A DNA stretch of 64,000 nt, from the NCBI RefSeq assembly GCF_009363555.1, contig NZ_CP045372.1, positions 2,305,501 through 2,369,500 of the forward strand, given 5' to 3'. A model generated the notes under the pieces. It saw only the letters and a program-made list of their open reading frames with translations, was not told the DNA's origin and searched no databases. This DNA comes from Sulfitobacter sp. THAF37. GTDB lineage: Bacteria; Pseudomonadota; Alphaproteobacteria; Rhodobacterales; Rhodobacteraceae. A program made the translations under genes and the position numbers. This document shows positions 8,251 to 16,988 of this stretch, in pieces (position 1 is the first letter of the stretch; each line of letters opens with the position of its first letter).

Positions 8251-8574
8251 ATGGCACAGCCTGAACACAATTCATCGGAACGCCACACCACGACCACGAC
8301 GACCACAACCTCGGGCGGCAACAACATCGGCATCATCGTCGCGGCCCTGGTCCTTGTCGTCGCGGTTCTGGCCTATTTCGTCTTCGGCGGATTTGACGGT
8401 GCGCCCGCAACCACCGGCACCGATGGCGGTGACGTCAACGTCACGGTCGAAGGCTCCGAGTCTACGGCGCCCGCTGCCGACGCGCCCGCTGCCACCGATG
8501 CGCCCGCAGCCGACAGCGGCACAGCCGCGCCTGCGGATGGCGGCGGCGAAACGGCACCTGCCGCAACCGAATAA
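8251..8574 (+). CDS. Small single-pass membrane protein with acidic Ala/Pro tail
   Basis: A 107-residue protein inside the sarcosine oxidase operon, between soxB and soxD. It has a Thr-rich N-terminus (a run of eight Thr), one clear transmembrane segment (IGIIVAALVLVVAVLAYFVF, about residues 27-46), and a low-complexity Ala/Asp/Thr/Pro tail likely to be periplasmic. A ribosome site (GAAGGAAAG) precedes the ATG. No enzymatic domain is visible. It is transcribed with the sox genes but need not share their function; a hairpin follows directly after it. Confidence 0.72.
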   Translation: MAQPEHNSSERHTTTTTTTTSGGNNIGIIVAALVLVVAVLAYFVFGGFDGAPATTGTDGGDVNVTVEGSESTAPAADAPAATDAPAADSGTAAPADGGGETAPAATE

Positions 8575-8598
8575 AGCACTCCACATTCGTCTCAGTCA

Positions 8599-8629
8599 GG
8601 CTGATGCCCCTTCGGGCATCGGCCTTTCT
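8599..8629 (+). terminator. Terminator or attenuator inside the sox operon
   Basis: An 11-bp stem (8599-8609 with 8614-8624, one G-T pair) with a 4-nt CTTC loop is followed by TTTCT. It lies after the small membrane protein and before soxD, so it would end, or lower, transcription within the operon. A separate soxDAG promoter may follow it. Confidence 0.6.
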
Positions 8630-8685
8630 GCGTTCGGGTCGTCCTTTCCGCGCAGCCGCGCATCACAGTTTCACGGGACATCGCC

Positions 8686-9012
8686 ATGCTGACCATTCAT
8701 TGCCCCAATTGCGGCGTCACCGCCGAAGAGACAGAATTCCACGCCCACGGCGAAGCGCATCTGAAACGCTTTGGCCCCGGATCGTCCGAGGATGACTTCG
8801 AAGGCTATCTCTTCATGCGCAAGAACCCCAAGGGCGTGCATTTTGAACGCTGGCGGCACCAGTACGGCTGCGGCAAGTGGTTCCACGTGGCGCGCTGCAC
8901 CATGACGCTTGAAGTGTTCGGCAGCTACAGCGCCCAGACCACCGAACCCCCGCAGGAGATCGTCGAGATCATCCGTGACCGCCGCCCCGATTTCGGCAGC
9001 GGCGCCGCATGA
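8686..9012 (+). CDS. soxD: Sarcosine oxidase delta subunit
   Basis: 108 residues. This is the zinc-binding small subunit of heterotetrameric sarcosine oxidase. The ligand set is visible as Cys6 and Cys9 in HCPNCG, and His58 and Cys62 in RHQYGCGKWFH, the same spacing as in characterised delta subunits. The segment VARCTMTLEVFGSY is also family-typical. The gene is followed by an 85-bp gap before soxA that carries one copy of a gene-end repeat element. Confidence 0.95.
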   Translation: MLTIHCPNCGVTAEETEFHAHGEAHLKRFGPGSSEDDFEGYLFMRKNPKGVHFERWRHQYGCGKWFHVARCTMTLEVFGSYSAQTTEPPQEIVEIIRDRRPDFGSGAA

Positions 9013-9028
9013 CCATGACGGCCCCCTG

Positions 9029-9052
9029 TTTCTTTTTGCCCGTAAATACTCC
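9029..9052 (+). repeat. Gene-end element, copy A
   Basis: TTTCTTTTTGCCCGTAAATA followed by CTCCC lies about 17 bp after the soxD stop. It matches, in the same orientation relative to the preceding gene, two other copies, after purB (47096-47118) and after the lytic transglycosylase (52439-52461). The shared pattern is TTCTTT-n-TGCC-nn-AAATAC-y-C. A small CTCC/GGAG hairpin follows this copy. Confidence 0.55.
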
Positions 9053-9097
9053 CGCCGGAGGCTCCCGCAGCTTCCCCCTGCACAAAGGTTCGCGTTC

Positions 9098-12000
9098 ATG
9101 AGCACCAGACTGGCCACAGGCGGCCGCCTGCTGAACACCTCCAAACCCGTGAGCTTCACCTTCAATGGCAAGCAGCTGCGCGGATATCAGGGGGACACCC
9201 TGGCCTCCGCTCTGCTGGCGAACGACCAGATGCTGATGGGACGTTCGTTCAAATATCACCGCCCGCGCGGTGTGGTCGCGGCAGGCCCCGAAGAGCCGAA
9301 CGCGCTTGTCAATCTCGGGCGGGAGGGTCGCTTCGAGCCGAACCAGCGTGTCACCACGACCGAGCTTTTCGAGGGGCTGGAAGCCACCAGCCAGAACCAC
9401 TGGCCGAGCCTGGAATTCGATGTCGGCGCGATCAACGCGCGGCTGTCGCGTTTCCTGCCCGCAGGGTTCTACTACAAGATGTTCATGTATCCGCGCAGCT
9501 TCTGGAAACATGTCTACGAGCCCTTCATCCGCAAGTCAGCCGGTCTGGGCAAGGCGCCCAAGGCCCGCGACGAGGACACCTACGAGCACTTCCATGCGTT
9601 CTGCGATGTGCTGGTGATCGGCGGGGGCGTGGCCGGGCTTGAGGCGGCACGCACCGCGGGGCGCAGTGGCGCACGGGTGCTGCTGCTGGAGCAGACCAAC
9701 CACTTCGGCGGACGCGCGCCGGTGGATGGCGGCACCGTCGATGGTGCGCCTGTGGACAAGTTCGTGGAAGAAATCATCGCCGAGCTGCAGGCAATGGACA
9801 ATGTCCAGCTGCGCCTGCGCACCATGGGGGCAGGGGTCTATGATCATGGCTACGTCCTGGGCTACGAACAGCTGACAGACCACGCGCCCGGCACACCCGG
9901 CCCGCGCCACCGCCTGTGGCGCATCCGTGCGGGCCATGTGATCACCGCCACGGGGGCGATCGAACGCCCGCTGAGCTTTGCCGGAAACGACATTCCCGGC
10001 GTGATGCTGGCAGGTGCCGTGCGCGACTACGTGGTGAACTTCGGGGTCTCGATCGGGGACCGTACCGTCGTCGTCACCAACAACGACAACGCTTACCTTA
10101 CGGCAATTGCGCTCAAGCATGCCGGGCTGGATGTGCCTGCCGTCGTCGATGCCCGGGTGTTGCCCCAGGACAGCGAGCTGATGGCGCAGGCCCGCGCCCT
10201 GGGCATCCGCATCCTGATGGGCCACGCGATTTCATCGGTGAAGGGCGGCAAGCGTGTGACCGGCGTAGCGATCTGTTCACAGGCGGGCGAAGGCGCGGTG
10301 CTGGAAGAGATCGCCTGCGACGCGGTCGCCATGTCCGGCGGCTGGTCGCCGGTGGTGCATCTTTGGTCCCATTGTGGCGGCAAGCTGCGCTGGGACAGCA
10401 AACTGGCCTGTTTCAGCCCGGATGTGGATAATCCGCCGAAAGGCGCCGACGGCGTAGGCTTCGTGACCACCGCCGGTGCGGCCTCGGGCATGTTCCCGCT
10501 GGACGACGTGCTGCACGACGCCCATGCTGCGGCGGACGGGGTGCTGACCACGCTGGGTTTCAAGACCCCGCGCGAGGTCTCGGCCCCCTCTGCCGCCCGG
10601 CGCGAGGAAGCGCCGATGGCGCCGGTGTGGATGATGCCCCATGGCGCGGGCGTGAAGCTGCGGGAAAAGACCTGGCTGGACTACCAGAACGACGTCAAGG
10701 TGTCCGATGTGCGGCTGGCCGCGCAGGAGGGCTTCGTCAGTGTCGAACACGCCAAGCGGTATACCACGCTGGGCATGGCCACCGATCAGGGCAAGCTGAG
10801 CAACATCAACGGCCTGGCTACGCTTGCCGGTGCGCTGGACGCCGAAATCCCTACAGTGGGCACCACGACGTTCCGCCCGCCCTATCACCCGATCTCCATG
10901 GGGGCCATCGGCGGCGAGGCGCGCGGCGCGACGTTCCAGCCGCTGCGCCGCACCCCGCTGCACGACTGGCACGACGCCAACGGTGCGGTCTGGGAACCGG
11001 TCGGCCAGTGGCGCAGGCCCTATGCCTTCAAGCGTGGCAGCGAAAGCACCCATGACGCGGTGATGCGCGAAGTGAAAAACGTGCGCGAGAAGCTCGGCCT
11101 GCTCGACGCGTCGACACTGGGCAAGATCATCGTCAAGGGCCCCGACGCGGGCCGTTTCCTCGACATGCTCTACACCAACATGATGTCGACGCTGAAACCG
11201 GGCAAATGCCGCTATGGCCTGATGTGCAACGAAAACGGTTTCCTGATCGACGACGGCGTGGTTGCCCGCATCGACGAGGACACCTGGCTGTGCCACACCA
11301 CCACCGGCGGTGCGGAAAGCATCCATGCTCACATGGAGGAATGGCTGCAGACCGAATGGTGGGACTGGCAGGTCTATGTCGCCAATGTGACAGAGCAATA
11401 CGCGCAGATCGCCGTGGTCGGCCCCAACGCCCGCACGGCGCTGGAGCACCTGGGCGGCATGGACGTCAGCAAAGAAACCCTGGGCTTCATGGATTGGGCC
11501 GACGGTACGCTGGGCGGATACCCCTGCCGGGTCTACCGGATCTCCTTCTCGGGCGAACTGAGCTACGAGATCGCAGTGGATGCAAGCCACGGTCAGGCCC
11601 TCTGGGACGCGCTGATGGTGGTGGGTGCGGATCTCGGCGTGATGCCCTACGGCACCGAGGCGCTGCACATCCTGCGTGCCGAAAAGGGTTTCATCATGAT
11701 CGGCGACGAAACCGACGGCACCGTGATCCCGCAGGACCTGGGGCTGAACTGGGCGATCTCCAAGAAAAAGGAAGATTACCTGGGCAAGCGCGCACAGGCC
11801 CGCAGCCACATGGCCGACCCCGAACGCTGGAAACTGGTGGGGCTGGAAACCACCGACGGCAGTACCCTGCCGGACGGCGCCTATGCGGTGGGCGAGGGCA
11901 CCAACGAAAACGGCCAGCGCAACACGGTGGGCCGCGTGACCTCCAGCTATCATTCGCCGAACCTCGACCGGGGCATCGCCATGGGGCTGGTCCTGCACGG

Positions 12001-12115
12001 ACCGGATCGCATGGGCGAGGTGCTGAGCTTCCCGGGGACGGACGGCAAGACCTACGAGGCGCGGATCGTCGATCCGGTATTCTACGACAAGGACGGGGAA
12101 AAGCAGAATGTCTGA
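9098..12115 (+). CDS. soxA: Sarcosine oxidase alpha subunit
   Basis: 1005 residues, the usual size of the large subunit. An N-terminal Fer2_4-like domain (TFNGKQLRGYQGDTLASALL, then SFKYHRPRG) is followed from about residue 172 by a NAD-binding fold (VIGGGVAGLEAARTAG). The C-terminal 400 residues form a GcvT-like folate-binding domain (KCRYGLMCNENGFLIDDGV, GELSYEIAV, GLNWAISKKKEDYLGKRA). It passes the oxidised methyl group to tetrahydrofolate. The frame is open upstream across soxD, but MSTRLATGGRL is the expected start. It overlaps soxG by 8 bp. Confidence 0.97.
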   Translation: MSTRLATGGRLLNTSKPVSFTFNGKQLRGYQGDTLASALLANDQMLMGRSFKYHRPRGVVAAGPEEPNALVNLGREGRFEPNQRVTTTELFEGLEATSQNHWPSLEFDVGAINARLSRFLPAGFYYKMFMYPRSFWKHVYEPFIRKSAGLGKAPKARDEDTYEHFHAFCDVLVIGGGVAGLEAARTAGRSGARVLLLEQTNHFGGRAPVDGGTVDGAPVDKFVEEIIAELQAMDNVQLRLRTMGAGVYDHGYVLGYEQLTDHAPGTPGPRHRLWRIRAGHVITATGAIERPLSFAGNDIPGVMLAGAVRDYVVNFGVSIGDRTVVVTNNDNAYLTAIALKHAGLDVPAVVDARVLPQDSELMAQARALGIRILMGHAISSVKGGKRVTGVAICSQAGEGAVLEEIACDAVAMSGGWSPVVHLWSHCGGKLRWDSKLACFSPDVDNPPKGADGVGFVTTAGAASGMFPLDDVLHDAHAAADGVLTTLGFKTPREVSAPSAARREEAPMAPVWMMPHGAGVKLREKTWLDYQNDVKVSDVRLAAQEGFVSVEHAKRYTTLGMATDQGKLSNINGLATLAGALDAEIPTVGTTTFRPPYHPISMGAIGGEARGATFQPLRRTPLHDWHDANGAVWEPVGQWRRPYAFKRGSESTHDAVMREVKNVREKLGLLDASTLGKIIVKGPDAGRFLDMLYTNMMSTLKPGKCRYGLMCNENGFLIDDGVVARIDEDTWLCHTTTGGAESIHAHMEEWLQTEWWDWQVYVANVTEQYAQIAVVGPNARTALEHLGGMDVSKETLGFMDWADGTLGGYPCRVYRISFSGELSYEIAVDASHGQALWDALMVVGADLGVMPYGTEALHILRAEKGFIMIGDETDGTVIPQDLGLNWAISKKKEDYLGKRAQARSHMADPERWKLVGLETTDGSTLPDGAYAVGEGTNENGQRNTVGRVTSSYHSPNLDRGIAMGLVLHGPDRMGEVLSFPGTDGKTYEARIVDPVFYDKDGEKQNV

Positions 12116-12680
12116 ACCAGTAAGCGCACTGCACCACGCCACTGACGACAGCGGCCTGGTCGCCATCCGCGAGGTTGGCCCGCTGGGCATGATCACCTTG
12201 CGTGGCGATCTGGCGGACAAGACGCTGGGCAAGGCCGCCGTGGTCGCGGGCGGGGTCAACCTGCCCGAGCAGCGGCATTGCAACACCGAAGGCGAGCAGG
12301 GCATCGCCTGGATGTCGCCGGATGAACTGTTGATCATGTGCCCCTATGCGGATGTGCAGGACCGTCTGGCAGATCTGCGCGACAAGCTGGCGGGCAGCCA
12401 TGCGCTGGTGGCCAATGTCTCGGACGCGCGGGCGGTCTTCGACATCTCCGGCGACCGCGTGCGCGAGGTGATCGCCAAGCTGGCCCCGGTGGACATGCAT
12501 CCGGATCAGTTCAACGGCACCATGTTCCGCCGCACCCGCTTTGCCCAGGTGCCTGCCGCCTTCTGGATGCCGGACGACCGCAGCGCGCGGATCGTCTGCT
12601 TCCGCTCGGTAGCGCAGTACATGTTCGACCTGCTGAAAGTCGCGGCACAGCCGGGGTCCGAGGTGCGCCACTACGCCTGA
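12108..12680 (+). CDS. soxG: Sarcosine oxidase gamma subunit
   Basis: 190 residues, last gene of the sarcosine oxidase operon, with its ATG overlapping the end of soxA. The product shows the SoxG pattern: PEQRHCNTEGEQGIAWMSPDELL, DISGDRVREVIAKLAPVD and the C-terminal CFRSVAQYMFDLLKVAA. It is related to folate-binding GcvT domains and is needed for assembly of the heterotetramer. No terminator is obvious in the 246-bp gap before sodB. Confidence 0.95.
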   Translation: MSEPVSALHHATDDSGLVAIREVGPLGMITLRGDLADKTLGKAAVVAGGVNLPEQRHCNTEGEQGIAWMSPDELLIMCPYADVQDRLADLRDKLAGSHALVANVSDARAVFDISGDRVREVIAKLAPVDMHPDQFNGTMFRRTRFAQVPAAFWMPDDRSARIVCFRSVAQYMFDLLKVAAQPGSEVRHYA

Positions 12681-12926
12681 CGGCGTTCTTGATCTGCGCC
12701 ACGCTTCCTGCTGCGCGAACCGGTAGCGCAGCGGGCGCGGATGGGATCAGGTGACTGTTCCCCCGGCGCCCACCTGCGCGTGTCCTTCGGCGGTTGGCTG
12801 CCAAAGGCGCCTGCAAACGCCGCGCATCCAAGAAATAGACGGCAAGACCAGCCCAGCCCTCTTGACCTTCCGGTTCAGCGCGCTTTGTTGTGGAACAGGA
12901 AATTTGAATAAAAAGGAGGCCTGATC

Positions 12927-13526
12927 ATGGCTTTTTCTCTTCCCGATCTTCCCTACGCCCACGATGCGCTTGCACCCAAGGGCATGTCGAAGGAAACGCT
13001 GGAATATCACCACGACAAGCACCACAATGCCTATGTCACCAACGGCAACAAGGCAATTGAAGGTACGGAGTGGGAAGGCAAGTCCCTTGAAGAGATCATC
13101 AAGGGAACCTACGACGCCTCCGCGGTTGCCCAAAGCGGCATCTTCAACAACATCAGCCAGCTGTGGAACCACAACCAGTTCTGGGAAATGATGACCCCGG
13201 AAGACAAGGGGATGCCCGGAGAGCTGGAAAAGGCGCTGACCGAGAATTTCGGTTCCGTCGACAAGTTCAAGGACGAATTCAAGGCCGCCGGCGGCGGGCA
13301 GTTCGGCTCCGGCTGGGCCTGGCTGGTCAAGGACACCGATGGCAGCCTCAAAGTCACCAAGACCGAGAACGGCGTGAACCCCGTCTGCTTTGGCCAGACC
13401 GCGCTGCTGGGCTGTGACGTTTGGGAGCATTCCTATTACATCGACTTCCGCAACGCGCGTCCCGACTATCTGTCCAACTTCCTGGACAATCTCGTGAACT
13501 GGGAAAACGTCGCCTCGCGCATGTAA
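12927..13526 (+). CDS. sodB: Superoxide dismutase, Fe/Mn family
   Basis: A 199-residue cytoplasmic superoxide dismutase. Metal ligands are His28 (LEYHHDKHH), His82 (LWNHNQFW), Asp164 and His168 (CDVWEHSYYIDF). The GGGQFGSGWAWLV stretch and overall length fit the iron type used by alphaproteobacteria, though cambialistic metal use cannot be excluded. A strong AAGGAGG ribosome site precedes the ATG by about 8 bp. It forms a single-gene unit with its own terminator. Confidence 0.96.
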   Translation: MAFSLPDLPYAHDALAPKGMSKETLEYHHDKHHNAYVTNGNKAIEGTEWEGKSLEEIIKGTYDASAVAQSGIFNNISQLWNHNQFWEMMTPEDKGMPGELEKALTENFGSVDKFKDEFKAAGGGQFGSGWAWLVKDTDGSLKVTKTENGVNPVCFGQTALLGCDVWEHSYYIDFRNARPDYLSNFLDNLVNWENVASRM

Positions 13527-13563
13527 TGCCGACGGTATATTTCTGAGTAAGATTAGATTACTA

Positions 13564-13593
13564 CGCCCCGCAGTTCAAGCTGCGGGGCGTTTT
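13564..13593 (+). terminator. Rho-independent terminator of sodB
   Basis: A perfect 10-bp stem (CGCCCCGCAG and CTGCGGGGCG) with a 6-nt loop is followed by TTTT, 37 bp after the sodB stop. Confidence 0.88.
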
Positions 13594-13660
13594 GCGTTCG
13601 GAACTTCGGCCTGCCCGCTGCGTTGATCAGACAAGCAACGCAAGATGTAGGAGGCATCCC

Positions 13661-13870
13661 ATGGCAGAGCGCAAAAGATCCAAGGACGGCAGCAAGGATT
13701 CCGAAAAGATCATCGGTGAAGCTGCGGACATCAGCCATCAGGGCCGCGCGGGGGGCAACCTCGAACGCGATGTTGGAACGCAAGACGAAGCAAAGCGTGC
13801 CACCGAGAAACCCGCCGGCGTAACCCGTGTCACCGGACAGGACAAACGCAATCACGGAGAAGACGAATGA
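13661..13870 (+). CDS. Small hydrophilic hypothetical protein
   Basis: 69 residues, highly charged and probably disordered (MAERKRSKDGSKDSEK and a C-terminal TGQDKRNHGEDE). The start at 13661 is chosen because a GTAGGAGG ribosome site lies just upstream; a longer frame from 13592 overlaps the sodB terminator. The stop overlaps the start of the host-attachment gene by 4 bp, so the two are probably co-translated. I do not recognise a family; a stress-related role would be a guess. Confidence 0.65.
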   Translation: MAERKRSKDGSKDSEKIIGEAADISHQGRAGGNLERDVGTQDEAKRATEKPAGVTRVTGQDKRNHGEDE

Positions 13871-14319
13871 CCAAGCTGACCAACGGCACATGGGTTCTTA
13901 TCGCCGACGGTGAAAAGGCTCTTTTCCTTGTGAATCAGACAGATGGCGAGGATCCGTACCTTGAGGTGTTCCGCGAGGAAGAACAGGAAAATCCGCCGAA
14001 CAGAGAACAGGCCGCCAACCGCCGGGGGCGATTCAACGACGGCCCGAGCGTTCATCGGTCAGCCGTTCAGGACACGGACTGGCACCAGCTGGCCAAGGAT
14101 CGGTTCGCCTCGGATCTTGCTGATATCCTCTACCGCAAGGCGCACCAGGGGGCATTCGACCGGCTCGTGGTCGTCGCACCGCCGAACACGTTGGGTGAGC
14201 TGCGCAACGAGGTCCACAAGGAGGTCGCGGACAAAATCGTTGCCGAGGTGCCCAAGACGCTCACCAACCACCCGATCGACGAGATCGAAAAACTGGTCGC
14301 CCAGGAAATCGCTGCCTGA
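13867..14319 (+). CDS. Host attachment protein family (PF10116-type)
   Basis: A 150-residue cytoplasmic protein of the family named for a factor needed for attachment to host cells. Typical signatures are NGTWVLIADGEKALFLVN at the N-terminus, RGRFNDGPSVHRSA, and FDRLVVVAPPNTLGELRNEVHKEV, resembling the eRF1 domain 1 fold. The biochemical role is not established. It overlaps the upstream small gene and ends in front of a stem-loop (CTGAAGCG and CGCTTCAG, 14341-14369) shared with the convergent LOG gene. Confidence 0.88.
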   Translation: MTKLTNGTWVLIADGEKALFLVNQTDGEDPYLEVFREEEQENPPNREQAANRRGRFNDGPSVHRSAVQDTDWHQLAKDRFASDLADILYRKAHQGAFDRLVVVAPPNTLGELRNEVHKEVADKIVAEVPKTLTNHPIDEIEKLVAQEIAA

Positions 14320-14365
14320 TCAGCGAGTTGCACCGCAAAGCTGAAGCGTCGCATCAAGCGGCGCT

Positions 14366-14929
14366 TCAGTCGCGCAGGGCTTTCAGGCCCGCCAACGCCG
14401 CCGCTGCGTCGGGGACGGGGGTCACGTAGCCTGCCAAAGTCTCGTCCGCGAACCCCTGATCCACGACATGCCTGATCAGCTGCATCAAAGGGTCCCAGTA
14501 ACCCGCTGTATTGACCAGGAAAACTGGCTTCTGGTGCAGGCCCAGCTGCCGCCATGTCAGCACCTCGAACAACTCGTCCAGCGATCCCGCGCCGCCCGGC
14601 AGCACGGCCACCGCGTCGCAGTTCATGAACATCACCTTCTTGCGTTCATGCATCGTCTCGGTCACGACATAGCGGGTCAGATCGGTCTTGCCGACTTCCC
14701 ACGCCACGAGGTGCTGAGGGATCACCCCGAAGGTTTCGCCGCCTGCCTGCTGCGCGGCGCGCGCGACACTGCCCATCAACCCCACATCCCCCGCGCCATA
14801 GACCAGCCGCAGTCCCGCCTCGGCCAGCCCCTTGCCCAGGTCTTCCGCGTCGCGGGCGTAGGCGGGATCGGCCCCGGGGCGCGAACCGCAATAGACGCAG
14901 ACGGACTTCAGGACGGGGGGCTGCGTCAT
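14366..14929 (-). CDS. LOG family protein (nucleotide phosphoribohydrolase type)
   Basis: A 187-residue Rossmann-fold protein of the TIGR00730/LOG group, members of which hydrolyse cytokinin riboside or purine nucleoside 5'-monophosphates. Motifs: [39 protein letters not shown], and the signature [20 protein letters not shown] (usual form PGGxGTxxE). Its own operon partner is not evident. Substrate preference cannot be told from sequence. Confidence 0.9.
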   Translation of the reverse strand: MTQPPVLKSVCVYCGSRPGADPAYARDAEDLGKGLAEAGLRLVYGAGDVGLMGSVARAAQQAGGETFGVIPQHLVAWEVGKTDLTRYVVTETMHERKKVMFMNCDAVAVLPGGAGSLDELFEVLTWRQLGLHQKPVFLVNTAGYWDPLMQLIRHVVDQGFADETLAGYVTPVPDAAAALAGLKALRD

Positions 14930-15032
14930 CTGGGCACCTCTTTCTCAGAAAAGACAGGCCACCGGCGGTGGCGTTTTGACCCGTGTTATCGCGGCTGATA
15001 GAAAGGCTCAACCTTGGGGAAGGATGGTTTGC

Positions 15033-16877
15033 ATGAACAAGTTTCTGGCCGGTGCCGGCGGCAAGACAGGTGCGCTGACGGGTTTGGCTGTCGTGGCGGT
15101 GGCGATCGTGGCGGCGGCATTGTTCCAGAGCCAGGATACCCCGACGCCCGACAATGCCGATACGCCGGTGGCGCTGGTCCCGCAATCCTCATCCCCCGAA
15201 GCGTCCGACCCGCTGCCGCAGGCCACGCCCGATGCGGGCCAGCAGACTGTGTCTGAAGCGCAGGACGGCACCGGTGCACCGGCCCCCGCTGAGACGGAAG
15301 CACCCGCTGAGACGGAACAGGCGCAGGATAGGCAGGCGGCTGTCCGGACCGAGGCTGTCAGCCAGCCCTCCGCCGACGCCGCCTCCGACGCCGCGCCCGC
15401 CTTTGACGAGGTGCGCCGCGAGGCGGACGGCATGACCGTGATCGCGGGCCGCGCCGCGCCGGGGGCCGAGGTCGAGATCCTGCAGAACGGCACCGCCATT
15501 GCCACCGCCCGCGCAGACGGCGGCGGCAAGTTCGCCGCGCTGGCGATCATCCCGCCCGATGGCAAAGGTCATGTGCTGAGCCTGTCCCAGAAAGGCGACG
15601 CAGGGCAGCACATTTCATCGCGCGACAGCATTATCCTGGCCCCCACCACCCCGGCGGAGGCGCAAGTCGCCCAAGCTGGCACGCAGCGTCAGGCCGGGAT
15701 CGAAGAACAGGGCGACGGTGCAGAAGAAGGCGCGGCGGAGGCGGAACAGCCGGACACAGGGTCCATTGTCGTGGCCGAAGCGAACACCGGTGAGGCCGAC
15801 GCGCCGGTCGCGTCCGAGGCTGTCCGTCCCGGCCTGGATGCGCAATCTGTCCAATCATCCCCTTCCACCGCCACCGAGCAAGCGGACAGCACAACCGACA
15901 CCGCGCGTAACGGTGCAACGCCCCCGGCGCCTTCTGCGTCGCAGTCCGGCGACACCCCATCAGATGACCAGCCCGCGGCCCCAGCCGCCCCGGCCCAGAC
16001 GGCCGATGCGCCCCTATCCGAAAGCAGTCCGGCCGATGCCGACAGGCCGACCGCGACTGGCGCAGCCGAGGCGCCACAAAGAACCGCACAAAACGAAACC
16101 GGCGCCCAGGACGCGGTTGCGGGCGACGCGGCGCCCGCCGTGCCGGACGCGCAAGCCCCCGTGACCAGTGCCGCGCTGTCGCAAACCGGCAGCGCCCCGC
16201 AGGCGGCAACACAGACGCAGACCATGCCGGCGGCACCGCAAAGCCCGCAGACCGAGGCGCCAGAGGCGCTGGCGTCGGGGTCCGCCGCGCCGCCGCCGCC
16301 CGAACCCGGTGGCAGCAGCCCCGCCGCACCTGCCGAACCCGCCCCCGCCGTTGCCATCCTCAAGGCGACCGATGACGGGGTGGAGCTGCTGAATGCGCCG
16401 CGCCCCGAGGCGTTGCAATCGGTCGCGCTCGATACCATCAGCTATTCCGACGCGGGGGCCGTGCAGCTGGCCGGTCGCGCGCGCGCCGACACCCAGGTCG
16501 TGCGGGTCTATCTCGACAACCGGTCGATCGTCAGCCTGCCGGTGGACGCCGAAGGCCGCTGGCGCGGGGACCTGCCTGACGTGGACGCGGGGGTCTATAC
16601 GCTCAGGGTCGATGAGGTCGCGGGCGACGGCGAGGTGTCCAGCCGGGTCGAAACCCCGTTCAAGCGCGAATCCGTCGACACGCTTCGGGCGGCGGCGGCG
16701 GGCCAGGAGGGGCCGGTCAAGGCGATCACGGTGCAAAAGGGCAATACGCTTTGGGGCATTGCCAGCGACCGCTACGGCGACGGGCTGCTGTATGTCCGCG
16801 TGTTCGAAGCCAACTCGGACGCGATCCGCGATCCCGACCTGATCTATCCGGGCCAGGTCTTTGATCTGCCGGACTGA
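15033..16877 (+). CDS. LysM-domain envelope protein with long Ala/Pro/Thr/Gln linker
   Basis: 614 residues. An N-terminal membrane anchor ([20 protein letters not shown]) precedes a disordered, Ala/Pro/Gln/Glu-rich region broken by a small beta domain ([20 protein letters not shown], about residues 130-200), a second similar beta domain near 480-550 ([20 protein letters not shown]) and a C-terminal LysM domain ([19 protein letters not shown] to [10 protein letters not shown]). It probably spans the periplasm and binds peptidoglycan. ATG at 15033 is preferred over 14976 and 15024 because an AAGGA ribosome site lies about 9 bp upstream. Confidence 0.85.
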   Translation: MNKFLAGAGGKTGALTGLAVVAVAIVAAALFQSQDTPTPDNADTPVALVPQSSSPEASDPLPQATPDAGQQTVSEAQDGTGAPAPAETEAPAETEQAQDRQAAVRTEAVSQPSADAASDAAPAFDEVRREADGMTVIAGRAAPGAEVEILQNGTAIATARADGGGKFAALAIIPPDGKGHVLSLSQKGDAGQHISSRDSIILAPTTPAEAQVAQAGTQRQAGIEEQGDGAEEGAAEAEQPDTGSIVVAEANTGEADAPVASEAVRPGLDAQSVQSSPSTATEQADSTTDTARNGATPPAPSASQSGDTPSDDQPAAPAAPAQTADAPLSESSPADADRPTATGAAEAPQRTAQNETGAQDAVAGDAAPAVPDAQAPVTSAALSQTGSAPQAATQTQTMPAAPQSPQTEAPEALASGSAAPPPPEPGGSSPAAPAEPAPAVAILKATDDGVELLNAPRPEALQSVALDTISYSDAGAVQLAGRARADTQVVRVYLDNRSIVSLPVDAEGRWRGDLPDVDAGVYTLRVDEVAGDGEVSSRVETPFKRESVDTLRAAAAGQEGPVKAITVQKGNTLWGIASDRYGDGLLYVRVFEANSDAIRDPDLIYPGQVFDLPD

Positions 16878-16988
16878 CCGGGACCGGTTTCGCGCAAAAA
16901 TCAGGCCCGGTGTTCTGGAAATTATCGGTTCCGGTGGTACCCGCTGCCGTCCCGGCCTATGTAGGGTGCCAAGCCTTTAGGACCATCC

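Noticed and set aside
12681..12926. Promoter search before sodB
   Set aside because: A TTGACC box near 12863 exists but no convincing -10 at the right spacing; not reported as a feature.
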